A DNA stretch of 64,000 bases from the NCBI GenBank assembly GCA_942490995.1, contig CALOBG010000127.1, positions 54,868 through 118,867 of the forward strand, given 5' to 3'. Positions 45,855 to 55,134 of the stretch are shown here, piece after piece. The DNA comes from UBA981 sp942490995 (GTDB lineage: Bacteria; Pseudomonadota; Gammaproteobacteria; Ga0077536). Position numbers and translations under genes: made by a program. Numbering within the stretch: position 1 is the stretch's first letter; each line of letters begins with the position of its first letter. The notes beneath the pieces were generated by a model. It ran no database searches. It saw nothing but the letters and a program-made list of their open reading frames with translations, and had not been told where the DNA came from.

Positions 45855-46115
45855 ATGGATATATATGTAGGCAACCTGTCATACGACATCAGTGTGGAAG
45901 AACTGCGCGAAGCGTTTGAACAGCACGGCGAGGTATCGAATGCCAAAATCATCACTGATCGCGATACCGGCAGATCGAAAGGCTTCGGCTTTGTGGAAAT
46001 GCCGAACCAATCGGAAGGCGAAGCGGCGATCTCGGAGTTGAACGGCGCGATGCTCAAGGGCCGCACGGCACGGGTCAACGAGGCCCGCGCGCGTAACGAT
46101 CGACCGCGCCGCTAA
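45855..46115 (+). CDS. Small RRM-domain RNA-binding protein
   Basis: Single RNA-recognition-motif protein of 86 residues. RNP2 is IYVGNL (residues 3-8) and RNP1 is KGFGFVEM (42-49), both with the aromatic residues that stack on RNA. The tail ARARNDRPRR is basic. This form is typical of bacterial Rbp proteins, often cold-inducible and binding mRNA. ATG at 45855; a weak AGAGG lies upstream. Its end faces an LLM gene 43 bases away. Confidence 0.93.
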   Translation: MDIYVGNLSYDISVEELREAFEQHGEVSNAKIITDRDTGRSKGFGFVEMPNQSEGEAAISELNGAMLKGRTARVNEARARNDRPRR

Positions 46116-46136
46116 GGAAGCCCTGAATAAGCGGCT

Positions 46137-46160
46137 GCGCCGCCCGTTGACGGCGCGGTC
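46137..46160 (+). terminator. Weak hairpin between RRM and LLM genes
   Basis: GCGCCG (46137-46142) pairs with CGGCGC (46151-46156), followed by GGTCAGTTTT. It could end transcription from both converging genes, but the stem is only 6 bp and the T-run short. Confidence 0.35.
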
Positions 46161-47090
46161 AGTTTTCGATCGCCGGTTTGACTTCGGCGATGATGCGTTC
46201 AGTTTGATCGAAGGTATCGGCATCGCCGGCGGCGATCGGAAAGAGTACGAACTTGATGCCCCGACGGCGATATATTCGCGTAACCGGGCAATGACATCGG
46301 CGGTCGAACCGATGCAGAACAACGGATTGACGTCGATATCCTCGCCGATGCCGGTGCGTTTCACGAACGGCGAATTGACCACCGCATCGTCATCCGGGCT
46401 ACCGATGCGGTAGGCCAGCGACGTCCCGTAGTGGTCGTCGTCGATGCTGCGCCCGTACTTCACGGCATAATCCTTGATACCGTTGATGGCGCGCTCGACT
46501 TCGGCGGGACTGGCGATGCCACCAATCCAGCCGCTGCCAAGACGTGCCGTGCGTTTGATCGCGGCGTCACTCGAGCCGCCGATCCACAGCGGCAGCGGTT
46601 GCTGCACCGGGCGCGGTGCAACGGTGGCGTTTTTGTACTGGTAGAACTGGCCTTCGTAGGTCACCGACTCTTCGCTCCACAGGCGGGTCATCAGCTCGAA
46701 CATTTCGTTTGCGCGTGAACCGCGATGGTCGGAGCTGCGCCCGGTCGCGCTCCACTCCGCGGCCTTGGGATAGCCAACCCCGAACATCGGCAGCAGGCGC
46801 CCGCCGCTGAGGAAATCGATGGTGGCGCATTGTTTGGCCAGCACCAGCGGGTCGCGTAGCGGTGCGACGATGGCGTTCATGCCGAATTTGATGCGCTCGG
46901 TGCAGCCGGCCAGCGATGCCAGCGCACTCAGTGATTCGAGGTAATTATCGCTCGATATCAGACGATCGGACTGCCACACCGAATCGACCCGCGCGGCTTC
47001 GAGCATTTCCACCCAGCGAAAAAAGCCGCGGCCGTCGGCAAAGGGATAGTTGAGCAGGCCGAAACCGAGACGGATTTTGAGGTTATTCAT
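46159..47090 (-). CDS. LLM class flavin/F420-dependent oxidoreductase, with one frameshift
   Basis: Luciferase-like oxidoreductase of about 310 residues when corrected (KIRLGFGLLNYPFADGRG; LAKQCATIDFLSGGRLLPMFGVGYP; PLPLWIGGSSDAAIKR). After VGAS the frame breaks: one missing A near 46252-46254 (TCAAAGTTC read as TCAAGTTC) hides the natural ending KFVLFPIAAGDADTFDQTE and a stop at 46159. Uncorrected, the frame would run on antisense through the whole RRM gene, which supports the correction. ATG at 47090 with AGGA upstream. Confidence 0.86.
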
Positions 47091-47126
47091 ATCGTTGTCC
47101 TGGCGGCTGCTTCGTAGCGTTCCGAC

Positions 47127-47891
47127 TTACAATTCCATCGGCAGCTTGAAGTGTGCGCGCATAATTCGATCGCGATGCTGGATCAGGATCGGAGCGCAGG
47201 CCGCGGTCACTGCGGCGGGAACATTCTGAAACATCGGGCGAACAGCGTCATCGATCGGGCAGTCCTCGGCCGATTGGATCTGAACCAGATTGCTGAATGC
47301 AGCCCAGTAGAAATCGACCGCGGTGACGCTGTCGCCGACAAAAAACTCGCTGCCGCGTTGCTGTTGCGCGGTAAGCACAGCGGCCAGGTGTTCCAGCATC
47401 GCCGCGGTGCGTTGCGGGGCCACGGCGACATCTGATTCGTTGTAACCATAGCGCTGCCCCATCTGCACGAATCCGGCCGGCGCGGCGCCCGATTCGAGCA
47501 CCGGCTGGAACATCCACAGGCGCGCATTCCAGCCCAGTCCGAGTTGACCGCAGATTTCGTGGGACAGGCCCAGGACCTGCACGCGCGCACTCATCTCATC
47601 CGGCAGCAGGCTCTTGTGCGGCGCGAGTCGCTCGAGCAGGAACAGGATGTCGTTCCAGCGGTTGAGCGGCGCTTCGCGGTTCCAGGCCACCACCGGACCG
47701 CTGTTCACGCCGGCCCAGGCGACGATCTCGGGATTAGCGCCGCCGGCTTCGTGCGGGCCGGCGATATAGTCCAGCCCCTTGTATTCGATCATGGCCTTGG
47801 CCGCCTGGCCCCAGGGACTCGGGAAGCCTTTGACCAGGATGATACGCAGACCATCGGCGTTGATCGCTTCGTTGATAGGTGCGTAGTGCAT
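47127..47891 (-). CDS. Glutathione S-transferase-like protein
   Basis: Protein of 254 residues with a thioredoxin-fold start (LRIILVKGFPSPWGQAAKAMIEYKG, split at SPWGQ which resembles the GST active-site loop) and an all-helical C-terminal half (EFFVGDSVTAVDFYWAAFSNLV resembles the GST N-capping box). Start at 47891 is supported by AGGGGG upstream. It is 36 bases upstream of the LLM gene. Substrate and glutathione use are not established. Confidence 0.72.
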   Translation of the reverse strand: MHYAPINEAINADGLRIILVKGFPSPWGQAAKAMIEYKGLDYIAGPHEAGGANPEIVAWAGVNSGPVVAWNREAPLNRWNDILFLLERLAPHKSLLPDEMSARVQVLGLSHEICGQLGLGWNARLWMFQPVLESGAAPAGFVQMGQRYGYNESDVAVAPQRTAAMLEHLAAVLTAQQQRGSEFFVGDSVTAVDFYWAAFSNLVQIQSAEDCPIDDAVRPMFQNVPAAVTAACAPILIQHRDRIMRAHFKLPMEL

Positions 47892-47997
47892 GCGTTCCCC
47901 CTGGCGCGCCGAGCGCTCGTGTGTTGTCGCGAAGGCTTGGTATCCTACGATGAACACCGTTATGGATCGAGTTCAGGCAGCGCTTCGGGAGGCACCC

Positions 47998-49065
47998 ATG
48001 TCAGTGTTTGCAGAGCTGGCCGCGGCAGCGCTTGAGGCCGCTGATGACGCCCCGCTCGCGGCGCGCCGTATGGTGTTGCCGGGCAATCGGCGACCATGGA
48101 CCGCCAGCGGCATCAGCCTGCGCCGCGGACAGGCTTATACCCTGATCGCCAGCGGCCGCATCCACTGGTCCCGGCAGCGACCGGAACTGTATGCCGGCCC
48201 CGGTTTTCACCTCTGGGCGCGGGTCCATCCCGGCGGCAAAGTGGTTAACGTCACCCGCACCAGCGGCTCGTTCGTTGCCGATGCCGATGGTGAACTGGAG
48301 CTCGGGATCTACCTCGGCATGTGGCGAGACGAATTCGGCACGCTGGATACGCCGCAGGCTGCCTATGAACGGCTCAGCGGCGAGCTCGAGGTCTGTGCGC
48401 TGGCGTGGCGCGACAGCGCGCTGGCGGGGGTCACCGCACTCGCCGCGCGCCTCGACCATACGCTGCTCGAAACAGAACGCCAGCGCCTGCTGAACCCGCT
48501 GCCACCGCCGGCGGGCTGGGACTACCTGACGGAGATCGGCACCAGCGACGTGTTCCTCGACGATTCAGGTGGCGGTGCGGCGCGGATCTGTCTCGACGCC
48601 AGCGACGACCAGGGCATCATCCGTACCGCGATCGACTTCGAGCTGACCCCGACCACGACCGTGGCCTGGCGCTGGCGGGTGCACGAACACCCCAGCATGC
48701 TCGCCGAGGACACGGTGTATACCCACGACTACATTTCGCTGGCCGCGGAATTCGACAACGGCCGAGATCTGACCTGGATCTGGAGCAGCGCCCTGCCGGT
48801 CGAACACTGCTTCGCCTGTCCGATCAAAGCCTGGCAGGCACGGGAAACCCATCTGGTCGTGCGCGGCGCCGACGCGCCACTCGCCTGCTGGGTGGACGAA
48901 CAACGTCTCGTTTACGCCGACGTTGCCCGCGCGATGGGTCCGCCACCGCGCCGCATCGTCGCGCTGTGGTTGATCGTGGTCGCCTCGTTTCAGCACGGCC
49001 GGGCACGCGCCGAATTCAGCGACATCGTGCTGGCCGATGGCGACCGGGAAATTAAGGTCCTGTAA
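47998..49065 (+). CDS. DUF3047 domain-containing protein
   Basis: Protein of 355 residues. Start at 47998 has GGGAGG with ideal spacing, so longer frames are dropped. The N-terminal part (about 30-145; LRRGQAYTLIASGRIHWSRQ) resembles a galactose-binding-like beta-sandwich. The C-terminal part (about 170-355) matches DUF3047: DQGIIRTAIDFELTPTTTVAWRWRVHE, YISLAAEFDNGRDLTWIW and RIVALWLIVVASFQHG. No signal peptide is seen. No function is known. Confidence 0.75.
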   Translation: MSVFAELAAAALEAADDAPLAARRMVLPGNRRPWTASGISLRRGQAYTLIASGRIHWSRQRPELYAGPGFHLWARVHPGGKVVNVTRTSGSFVADADGELELGIYLGMWRDEFGTLDTPQAAYERLSGELEVCALAWRDSALAGVTALAARLDHTLLETERQRLLNPLPPPAGWDYLTEIGTSDVFLDDSGGGAARICLDASDDQGIIRTAIDFELTPTTTVAWRWRVHEHPSMLAEDTVYTHDYISLAAEFDNGRDLTWIWSSALPVEHCFACPIKAWQARETHLVVRGADAPLACWVDEQRLVYADVARAMGPPPRRIVALWLIVVASFQHGRARAEFSDIVLADGDREIKVL

Positions 49066-49133
49066 GCGCACACCCGGGCTCAAAGCCGCGTTCCAGCGCG
49101 GCTTGTCCCGTTCAGGTTGTGGCGGTCCGGTTC

Positions 49134-50339
49134 TCAGGCGCCCTGCTTGCCGACGATGGTGACGGACGAGACGTTCTGGTGGGGGAACCCGCCGAGGTTG
49201 TGGGTCAGACCGAAGATCGGTTCCTGCTGGCGTTGGCGTTCGCCGGCACGGCCGTGCATCTGCAGGTACATTTCGTAGATCATGCGCAGACCGGACGCCC
49301 CGATCGGGTGGCCGAAACATTTCAGCCCGCCGTCGATCTGACACGGGACCTTGCCGTCGGCATCGTAGAAGCCGTCCATGATGTCGGTCACCGCGCCACC
49401 TTCGGGCGAGATATACAGGTCTTCCATCGTCACCAGCTCGGTGATCGAGAAGCAGTCATGCACTTCGAACAGGCTGACCTGATCGCGCGGTTTGGTGATA
49501 CCGGCTTCCTTGTAGGCGCGTTCCGCGGCTTTGCGGGTGGTCATGAAATAGCTGCCGTCCCAGGAATTGTGCTGCGCCTCGGTGCCGTTGGAAACCGCGA
49601 GCTGCAGGGCTTTGACGGTAACCAGGTCGTGTTTGCCCAGACCGCGCGCGATCTCCGGCGTGGTCACGATGGCGCAGGCGGCGCCGTCGCTGACCCCGCA
49701 GCAGTCATACAGACCGAGCGGGTCGGCGATCATCGGCGCGTTCATGACTTTGTCTTCGGTGATGGTATTGCGCAGGTGCGCCTTGGGATTACGCGCGCCA
49801 TTGGCATGGCTCTTGACCGAGATATGCGCCATCGCGCGCTTCAGATCGCCGGCATTGACGCCGTGCTTGTCGGAATAAGCCGCGGCCAGTTGCGCAAAAG
49901 CGCCCGGCGCCGAGGCGTTGGCCCAGAACAGGTCGTTGACCGAACCACGACTGCGCTGCGGCAATCCGCCGTAGCCGGTGTCCTTGAGTTTTTCGACCCC
50001 CGCCGCCAATGCGATATCCGCGGCGCCCGAGGCCACCGCGTAGACCGCACCGCGGAACGCTTCGGTACCGCTCGCACAGTAGTTTTCGACCCGCGTTACC
50101 GGGATGTAGGGCAGCCTGAGCGCCATCGCCAGGGGCACGCCGGACTTGCCGACGTGTTGCTCTTCGATAGCCGTGCCGAACCAGGCCGCGTCGATTTCCT
50201 TGGTTTCGATGCCGGCGTCGGCCAGCGCTTCGCCATAAGCTTCGACCAGCAGGTCATCGGCATTGCGATCCCAGCGTTCGCCGAATTTTGCGCAGCCCAT
50301 GCCGAGGATCGCCACTTTGTCTTTGATGCCAGTTGCCAT
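49134..50339 (-). CDS. Thiolase (SCP-x / acetyl-CoA acetyltransferase-like)
   Basis: Thiolase-superfamily protein of 401 residues that cleaves 3-oxoacyl-CoA or condenses acyl-CoAs. Nucleophile Cys in VENYCASGTEAFRGAV; second Cys and His in LKCFGHPIGASGLRM; also EVHDCFSITELV. SCP-x-type thiolases act on branched or sterol side chains and commonly need a partner with a DUF35 Zn-ribbon/OB fold, which the upstream gene carries (11 bases away). ATG at 50339 has AAGGAG upstream. Confidence 0.92.
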   Translation of the reverse strand: MATGIKDKVAILGMGCAKFGERWDRNADDLLVEAYGEALADAGIETKEIDAAWFGTAIEEQHVGKSGVPLAMALRLPYIPVTRVENYCASGTEAFRGAVYAVASGAADIALAAGVEKLKDTGYGGLPQRSRGSVNDLFWANASAPGAFAQLAAAYSDKHGVNAGDLKRAMAHISVKSHANGARNPKAHLRNTITEDKVMNAPMIADPLGLYDCCGVSDGAACAIVTTPEIARGLGKHDLVTVKALQLAVSNGTEAQHNSWDGSYFMTTRKAAERAYKEAGITKPRDQVSLFEVHDCFSITELVTMEDLYISPEGGAVTDIMDGFYDADGKVPCQIDGGLKCFGHPIGASGLRMIYEMYLQMHGRAGERQRQQEPIFGLTHNLGGFPHQNVSSVTIVGKQGA

Positions 50340-50350
50340 CTGTGATCTCC

Positions 50351-51811
50351 TTAATTCGTGCTCGCAGCCGGTGTCGCTTTCCAGAAGTATCGCCTAAATC
50401 CGCGCCGTTTGTCGTAATCCTTGACCCGGAACACCATCCGCATCGGCATCCCGACCTTGAGTTCGGCGCCCGGATCGACATCGGTGAAGTCGCTCATCAG
50501 GCGCCCGCCCTCGGTGAACTGCACCATACCGAAATAATTGGGTGGATCGGGCGTGTAGGTCAGGCCGTCGGCGGTGAACGAGTTCAGGGTCGCGGCCTTG
50601 TTGGCGAACGGTTCCGGTAGCTGGCTGTCGATGGCGGCGCAGTCCGGGTTGACGCAGATATTGCTTTTCGGGAACTGCAGGGTGCCGCATTTCGAACATT
50701 TGCCGCCAACAAAGCCCTGGCTCATGGCGCGGTTGCGGTAAAGCGTCGTCAGGCCGGTGTTTTTGTCGAGTTCGGCGCGGATCCCGCGCTCCATGGTCAG
50801 CAGTTCGTTGAACGCCAGGAAACGGTTGTAATTGTGTTCTTCGCGACGCTGCGCCAGGTGTCCGTCGATGCCGAGCCGGCCACGCATGGTGCCGATCGCC
50901 GCGGTCACTTCGAACAGCAGCGCGTCGCAACCCTGGCCGAAACCCGCCACCAGGATGGTGTCGCCGGGCTGCGCGCGCTCCAGGGCATTGACCAGCATCA
51001 CCAGCGGATGCGCGGCGCCGGTTTCGCCACAGTTACCCTGCAGGTTATCGGCCACCGCCTCGGCCTTGATGCCGAGCTTCATGGCCAGGCTGGCGGCGAC
51101 GCGCGGCATGGCGACGGGGAAACAGAAGGTGGTCAGGTCGGCGGCGGCGATGCCGCCTTTGGCCAGCGCGGCCTCGACCACCGGCGGCACGATCTTGAGG
51201 TAGCTTTCGTCGCGGATCCAGCGTTCTTCCCAGGTGTAATCGAAAGACTCGCCTTCGCCGCGGTAGTGATCGACAAAGTCATCGGTGACGGTGGCATGCG
51301 CAAGGTGTTTCGCGATGACCTCGCCGTCGCCCACCAGCAACGCCGCGGCGCCGTCGCCGCAGGTGAATTCGAGCGGACTGGCGGCCTTGGTGCGACGCTT
51401 GTCGCTGGCAGCGACCAGGATCGGGCCATTGCCGCCGGCCGCGCTCTGCAGGGCGAGCATCAGGCTCGAGCTGCCGGCGCGCTGCGACGAGGCGAGGTCG
51501 ACGGCCTGTACGCCCGGAGCCAGGTTCAGCGCGTCGGCGACGATGCCGGAATTCTGGCGATCAAGAAACGGGAAAGTCGTCGAGGCCAGGAACAGGCCGG
51601 CGACACGCTTGCGGTCGAACCCGGCGAGGCAGTCGCGGCCGGCCTCGACAGCCATGGTTACGCTGTCCTCGTCCCAGTTCGCCATCGCCCGTTCACCGTG
51701 GGCGAGCCCGCGCAGGCCGGGATTAAACCAGCTATGGGCTTTTGCGATCTCGGCGCGTTGCAGCCGCGCGCGCGGCACGTAGCCACCATAGGCGAGTATG
51801 CCTGCTGCCAT
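50351..51811 (-). CDS. KAS III/HMG-CoA synthase-like domain fused to Zn-ribbon OB-fold (DUF35)
   Basis: Protein of 486 residues. The N-terminal half has the thiolase fold of KAS III/HMG-CoA synthases (GILAYGGYVPRARL ... FTCGDGAAALLVGDG). The C-terminal half has a four-Cys zinc ribbon (CSKCGTLQFPKSNICVNPDC) and an OB fold. The usual catalytic Cys position reads ASSQRAGS and the usual His region reads FCFPVAMPR, so the Cys-His pair appears lost. It is therefore probably a structural or substrate-channelling partner of the adjacent thiolase (inference). Confidence 0.85.
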   Translation of the reverse strand: MAAGILAYGGYVPRARLQRAEIAKAHSWFNPGLRGLAHGERAMANWDEDSVTMAVEAGRDCLAGFDRKRVAGLFLASTTFPFLDRQNSGIVADALNLAPGVQAVDLASSQRAGSSSLMLALQSAAGGNGPILVAASDKRRTKAASPLEFTCGDGAAALLVGDGEVIAKHLAHATVTDDFVDHYRGEGESFDYTWEERWIRDESYLKIVPPVVEAALAKGGIAAADLTTFCFPVAMPRVAASLAMKLGIKAEAVADNLQGNCGETGAAHPLVMLVNALERAQPGDTILVAGFGQGCDALLFEVTAAIGTMRGRLGIDGHLAQRREEHNYNRFLAFNELLTMERGIRAELDKNTGLTTLYRNRAMSQGFVGGKCSKCGTLQFPKSNICVNPDCAAIDSQLPEPFANKAATLNSFTADGLTYTPDPPNYFGMVQFTEGGRLMSDFTDVDPGAELKVGMPMRMVFRVKDYDKRRGFRRYFWKATPAASTN

Positions 51812-51907
51812 GAGAGTTAGCTCCTGATGTCCAGTGTTGATGCCGTGCCGATTTATTCTAACCGCAGCCGCCGGCGCGAACCGGCCTCGCTTTTCGGTAT
51901 GCCCTGC

Positions 51908-52801
51908 TCAGGCGTTCGGCGCCAGCGCCTCGAGCAGCGGCCAGTGCCACAGTTTCGAGACTGCGCTTTCGGGCGTGTACGCTTCGCCGGGATTGCAGGT
52001 ATACAGCGCAATATGGGTGGCGCCGGCGGCATAGTAGGGTTCGAGTTTTTTGCGCAGCATATCGGCGTCGCCCCAGGCACAAATAGCGTCGATCAGGCGA
52101 TCGCTGCCGCCGTTGCTCCAGTCGCTTTCGTTGAATCCCAGATCGCCCCAGCGGTCGTGGTAGGCGGGCAGCCCGATATAAAACGCACAGGCGCGGCGCG
52201 CGAGATCGCGCGCTGACTCGGGGTTGGGGTCGAGCACGCAACGTACGGCGGCATGGATCTCCTTGTTAGGGCCGAGGATCTCACGCGCCATCGCGATCGT
52301 TTCTACCGGTTGCAGAAACACGAACGCGCCATCGGCGTGATCGCGCGCGACCCCGAGCAGGCCTTTGCCGTGACCGGCAACGATGACCGGCGCCGGTGCG
52401 CTCGCCAGCGGCGCTTCGATCGGCGCGCGCTGATAGCGCTCGAGAAAATCGCGCATTTTCGGCACCGGTTTGACCCAGGTGTGTCCGCGCGGCTCGACCA
52501 GCACCGGATGAGAAACGCCGAGACCGAGGCGGAAGCGCCCGCCGGACAGTTCGGCCAGACCGTTGGCGGCCTGCGCCGCATTGTCCGAGTCGCGCGCGTA
52601 GACGTTGGCGATACCACTCGATACGTGCAGTTTTTCCGTTCGCGCGAGCAGGAACCCGCAGGTCGACAAGGGCTCGCGGCCGAAAATCTCCGGCAGCCAC
52701 AGTTCGTGGTAACCGAGCTGCTCGAGGCGCTGCGCGGCGGCCACCAAATCGTCGCCGCGCGTGCCTTCGCTCCACTGGATGAGGCTCAGACGTTCAGACA
52801 T
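51908..52801 (-). CDS. LLM class F420-dependent oxidoreductase (MSMEG_4141-like)
   Basis: Luciferase-like protein of 297 residues. The pattern LGYHELWLPEIFGREPLSTCGFLLART, AAQAANGLAELSGGRFRLGLGVSHPVLVE fits the subgroup assigned to F420 use in actinobacteria. A shorter barrel than its neighbours. ATG at 52801 with GGAG upstream. First of three consecutive LLM genes on this strand. Confidence 0.85.
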   Translation of the reverse strand: MSERLSLIQWSEGTRGDDLVAAAQRLEQLGYHELWLPEIFGREPLSTCGFLLARTEKLHVSSGIANVYARDSDNAAQAANGLAELSGGRFRLGLGVSHPVLVEPRGHTWVKPVPKMRDFLERYQRAPIEAPLASAPAPVIVAGHGKGLLGVARDHADGAFVFLQPVETIAMAREILGPNKEIHAAVRCVLDPNPESARDLARRACAFYIGLPAYHDRWGDLGFNESDWSNGGSDRLIDAICAWGDADMLRKKLEPYYAAGATHIALYTCNPGEAYTPESAVSKLWHWPLLEALAPNA

Positions 52802-52822
52802 GGTGCAAAACTCCGGGCATGC

Positions 52823-53836
52823 TCAGCGGAATGCCGGCATCACTTCCTTTGACATCAGCTCGATATGTTCGTCCGACCATTCCGGATGCATGCCCGGCGG
52901 CACCGCCCAGGTATAAAAGCGATCGCAGCCGGTCGCTTTCACGTAACCCTGGATCATCTCGATGGCCTTGTCCGGGCTGACGATGTAACACTCGTTGCCT
53001 TCGATCGAGGCCTGCGTGGCCTCCACCGGCTTGATGAAATCCATGCCCGCGGCGCTGAACCACTTGCCGTACTCGTTCTGCTGGTAAGCGAGGTGTTCGA
53101 CCGCCTCTGACCAGCGTTTTTTCGGATCCCTGGCAACATGCAGCCAGGCGAAACCGCCGGCGACTTCGTGCTCGGCCGGGTTCCGCCCGACTTTTTTCAG
53201 TTCGTCGCGATAAACCTGTGTAAACGGACCGATCGGACCGATGGCGATATAGCCGGCACCGACCCGCGCCGCGCGTCGTACCGCGACGTTGCTGAAACCG
53301 GCAATCCACAGGCGCGGATTTTTCTGCACCGGTAGCGGCCGCAGCTGGATATCTTCATAGGTGTGGTATTCGCCGTCGAAACTGAAGCGCTCGCCGGCGA
53401 ACAGGCGCTGAATGATCTCGATGCCCTCGTCCATGCGCTTGCCGCGCGATTTGGGTTCCACCCCCCAGGCCTTGAGCTCTTCGACCTTGTAACCTACGCC
53501 GAGACCGAGTTCGAGACGCCCTCCGGAAATGACGTCCAGCGTCGCCGCGTCTTCGGCAACCCGGACCGGATCGTGCAGCGGCAGTAACAGCACGCTGGTG
53601 CCGATGTGGACCTTTTTAGTGCGGGCCGCGATGGCGCAGCCGATCGCCAGCATCGACGGCGAGTAGCAGTCGTCGAGGAAATGGTGCTCCGACAGCCAGA
53701 TGTCGTCAAAACCGGCATCTTCGGCGCGTACGATCTGGTCAAAGCAGGCGTGGTAAAGCTCGGTATTGTCGCGCTGCCATTGCGGCGGGTTGCGAAAGTC
53801 GTACCACAGTCCGAAACGAAGTTTCTTGTTACTCAC
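52823..53836 (-). CDS. LLM class flavin/F420-dependent oxidoreductase
   Basis: Luciferase-like TIM-barrel protein of 337 residues, start GTG at 53836 (AAAGGAA upstream). Marks: FDDIWLSEHHFLDDCYSPS, VHIGTSVLLLPLHDPVRVAED, SGGRLELGLGVGYKVEELKAWGV and PRLWIAGFSNVAVRRAARVG. Cofactor (FMN or F420) not resolvable. 21 bases upstream of the preceding LLM gene, likely co-transcribed. Confidence 0.87.
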   Translation of the reverse strand: MSNKKLRFGLWYDFRNPPQWQRDNTELYHACFDQIVRAEDAGFDDIWLSEHHFLDDCYSPSMLAIGCAIAARTKKVHIGTSVLLLPLHDPVRVAEDAATLDVISGGRLELGLGVGYKVEELKAWGVEPKSRGKRMDEGIEIIQRLFAGERFSFDGEYHTYEDIQLRPLPVQKNPRLWIAGFSNVAVRRAARVGAGYIAIGPIGPFTQVYRDELKKVGRNPAEHEVAGGFAWLHVARDPKKRWSEAVEHLAYQQNEYGKWFSAAGMDFIKPVEATQASIEGNECYIVSPDKAIEMIQGYVKATGCDRFYTWAVPPGMHPEWSDEHIELMSKEVMPAFR

Positions 53837-53875
53837 TGCACGTTCCTTTGATTAGCGGGCGCCTGTTGTCAGGGA

Positions 53876-54982
53876 TCAACCGGCCGATGCGGCCGGCACG
53901 CCGAGCGCGCTGTTGATGCGCGGCATGACCTCGTTGGCCATCAGGCGCATGGAATTTTTCATCGCCGCCGGGTCCTGCCAGTCGTGCGCGGCGTACAGCA
54001 GGGTGCCGAATGCGCCGACCTGCTCACGCAGGGCCAGGATCTTGTCGGCCACGGTCGCGGGGCTGCCGTGGATCACGCAGGCATCGCGCACCGCGGTCGG
54101 GGTGAGCCGCTCGGGATCGTCGCCCTTGTTGGCGACAAACGGCCCTTTGTAGTTGGTGCGATCGAATATTTTGAACAGGTATTCGTAGTAATAATCGTAT
54201 GCGCCATTGGCCCTTGTCACGAATTGTTCCGCCTCGGCATCGCTGTCGGCGACGTAAATACTGCGTGCGACGTGCCACTGGTCGACGTCTGGTTTGCGGC
54301 CACCCTCCTCGGCACCGGCGCAGTAGGCCGGCCAGTGGGTGGCGACCGACCACGGCGCGATGAAGTTCGCGGTGACCGGGATATAGCCGCGCCGACCGGC
54401 AAACTTGAGCGAACCCGAGAACGGACTCATCGCCGAGATCGCGACCGGTGGATGGGGCTGCTGCAGCGGCTTCGGCACGTAGCCGAGCTTGATGTCGTGC
54501 TGGGTCCACTTTTTCATGTCGATTTCCCAGTGCTTGCCGTGGATTTTGTAGGGCGGATCGGTGGTCCACAGCTCGAGCATCATGTCGAGCGACTCCTCCA
54601 TCATCTCCATGCGGTCCTTCTCCGCGACTCCGAACAGTTCGAAGTCCGAAGCCAGGCCGCCCGGCCCGACCCCCATGATGAAGCGGCCATTGCTGAGGTG
54701 GTCGAACATCGCGGCCTGGCCGGCCTGCGCTGCCGGGTGGTACTGCGGCAGGCACATGACGCCGGTGGCGAACTTGATCTGCCTGGTGCGAGCGATGAGA
54801 TTGGCGTGAAACATCAGGGGTGAAGTGATCTGCTCGACCGCCGACGAATAATGTTCACCGACCCAGGCCTCGGCGTAGCCGAGCTCATCGGCCAGGATTA
54901 TGGCCTCCATGTCTTCGCCCAGTGTTTCATGGTAGTCGCGATCGATATGATGCAAAGGCATCATGAAATAGCCGAGCTGCAT
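53876..54982 (-). CDS. LLM class oxidoreductase, luciferase/limonene monooxygenase-like
   Basis: Protein of 368 residues. Marks: LADELGYAEAWVGEHYSSAVEQ, IKFATGVMCLPQYHPA, MFDHLSNGRFIMGVGPGGLASDFELFGV, and a C-terminal extension. It resembles the LimB/alkanal monooxygenase side of the family, which uses FMNH2 and O2, more than the F420 subgroups. ATG at 54982 with GGAG upstream; divergent from the next LLM gene. Confidence 0.86.
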   Translation of the reverse strand: MQLGYFMMPLHHIDRDYHETLGEDMEAIILADELGYAEAWVGEHYSSAVEQITSPLMFHANLIARTRQIKFATGVMCLPQYHPAAQAGQAAMFDHLSNGRFIMGVGPGGLASDFELFGVAEKDRMEMMEESLDMMLELWTTDPPYKIHGKHWEIDMKKWTQHDIKLGYVPKPLQQPHPPVAISAMSPFSGSLKFAGRRGYIPVTANFIAPWSVATHWPAYCAGAEEGGRKPDVDQWHVARSIYVADSDAEAEQFVTRANGAYDYYYEYLFKIFDRTNYKGPFVANKGDDPERLTPTAVRDACVIHGSPATVADKILALREQVGAFGTLLYAAHDWQDPAAMKNSMRLMANEVMPRINSALGVPAASAG

Positions 54983-55134
54983 GGGCTTCTCCTGGTTCCG
55001 GTGTCGGATCGGTCCAAGCTACTGCCGTGCGCCTGAGGCTGTCAAGGTAACTCGAGCCGCGCGCGGCGAATTGCAATTACGGCGCGGAAATCGTGCAATG
55101 CCAGACTGCAAAATAATTCACCCCGGAGGGAGCG

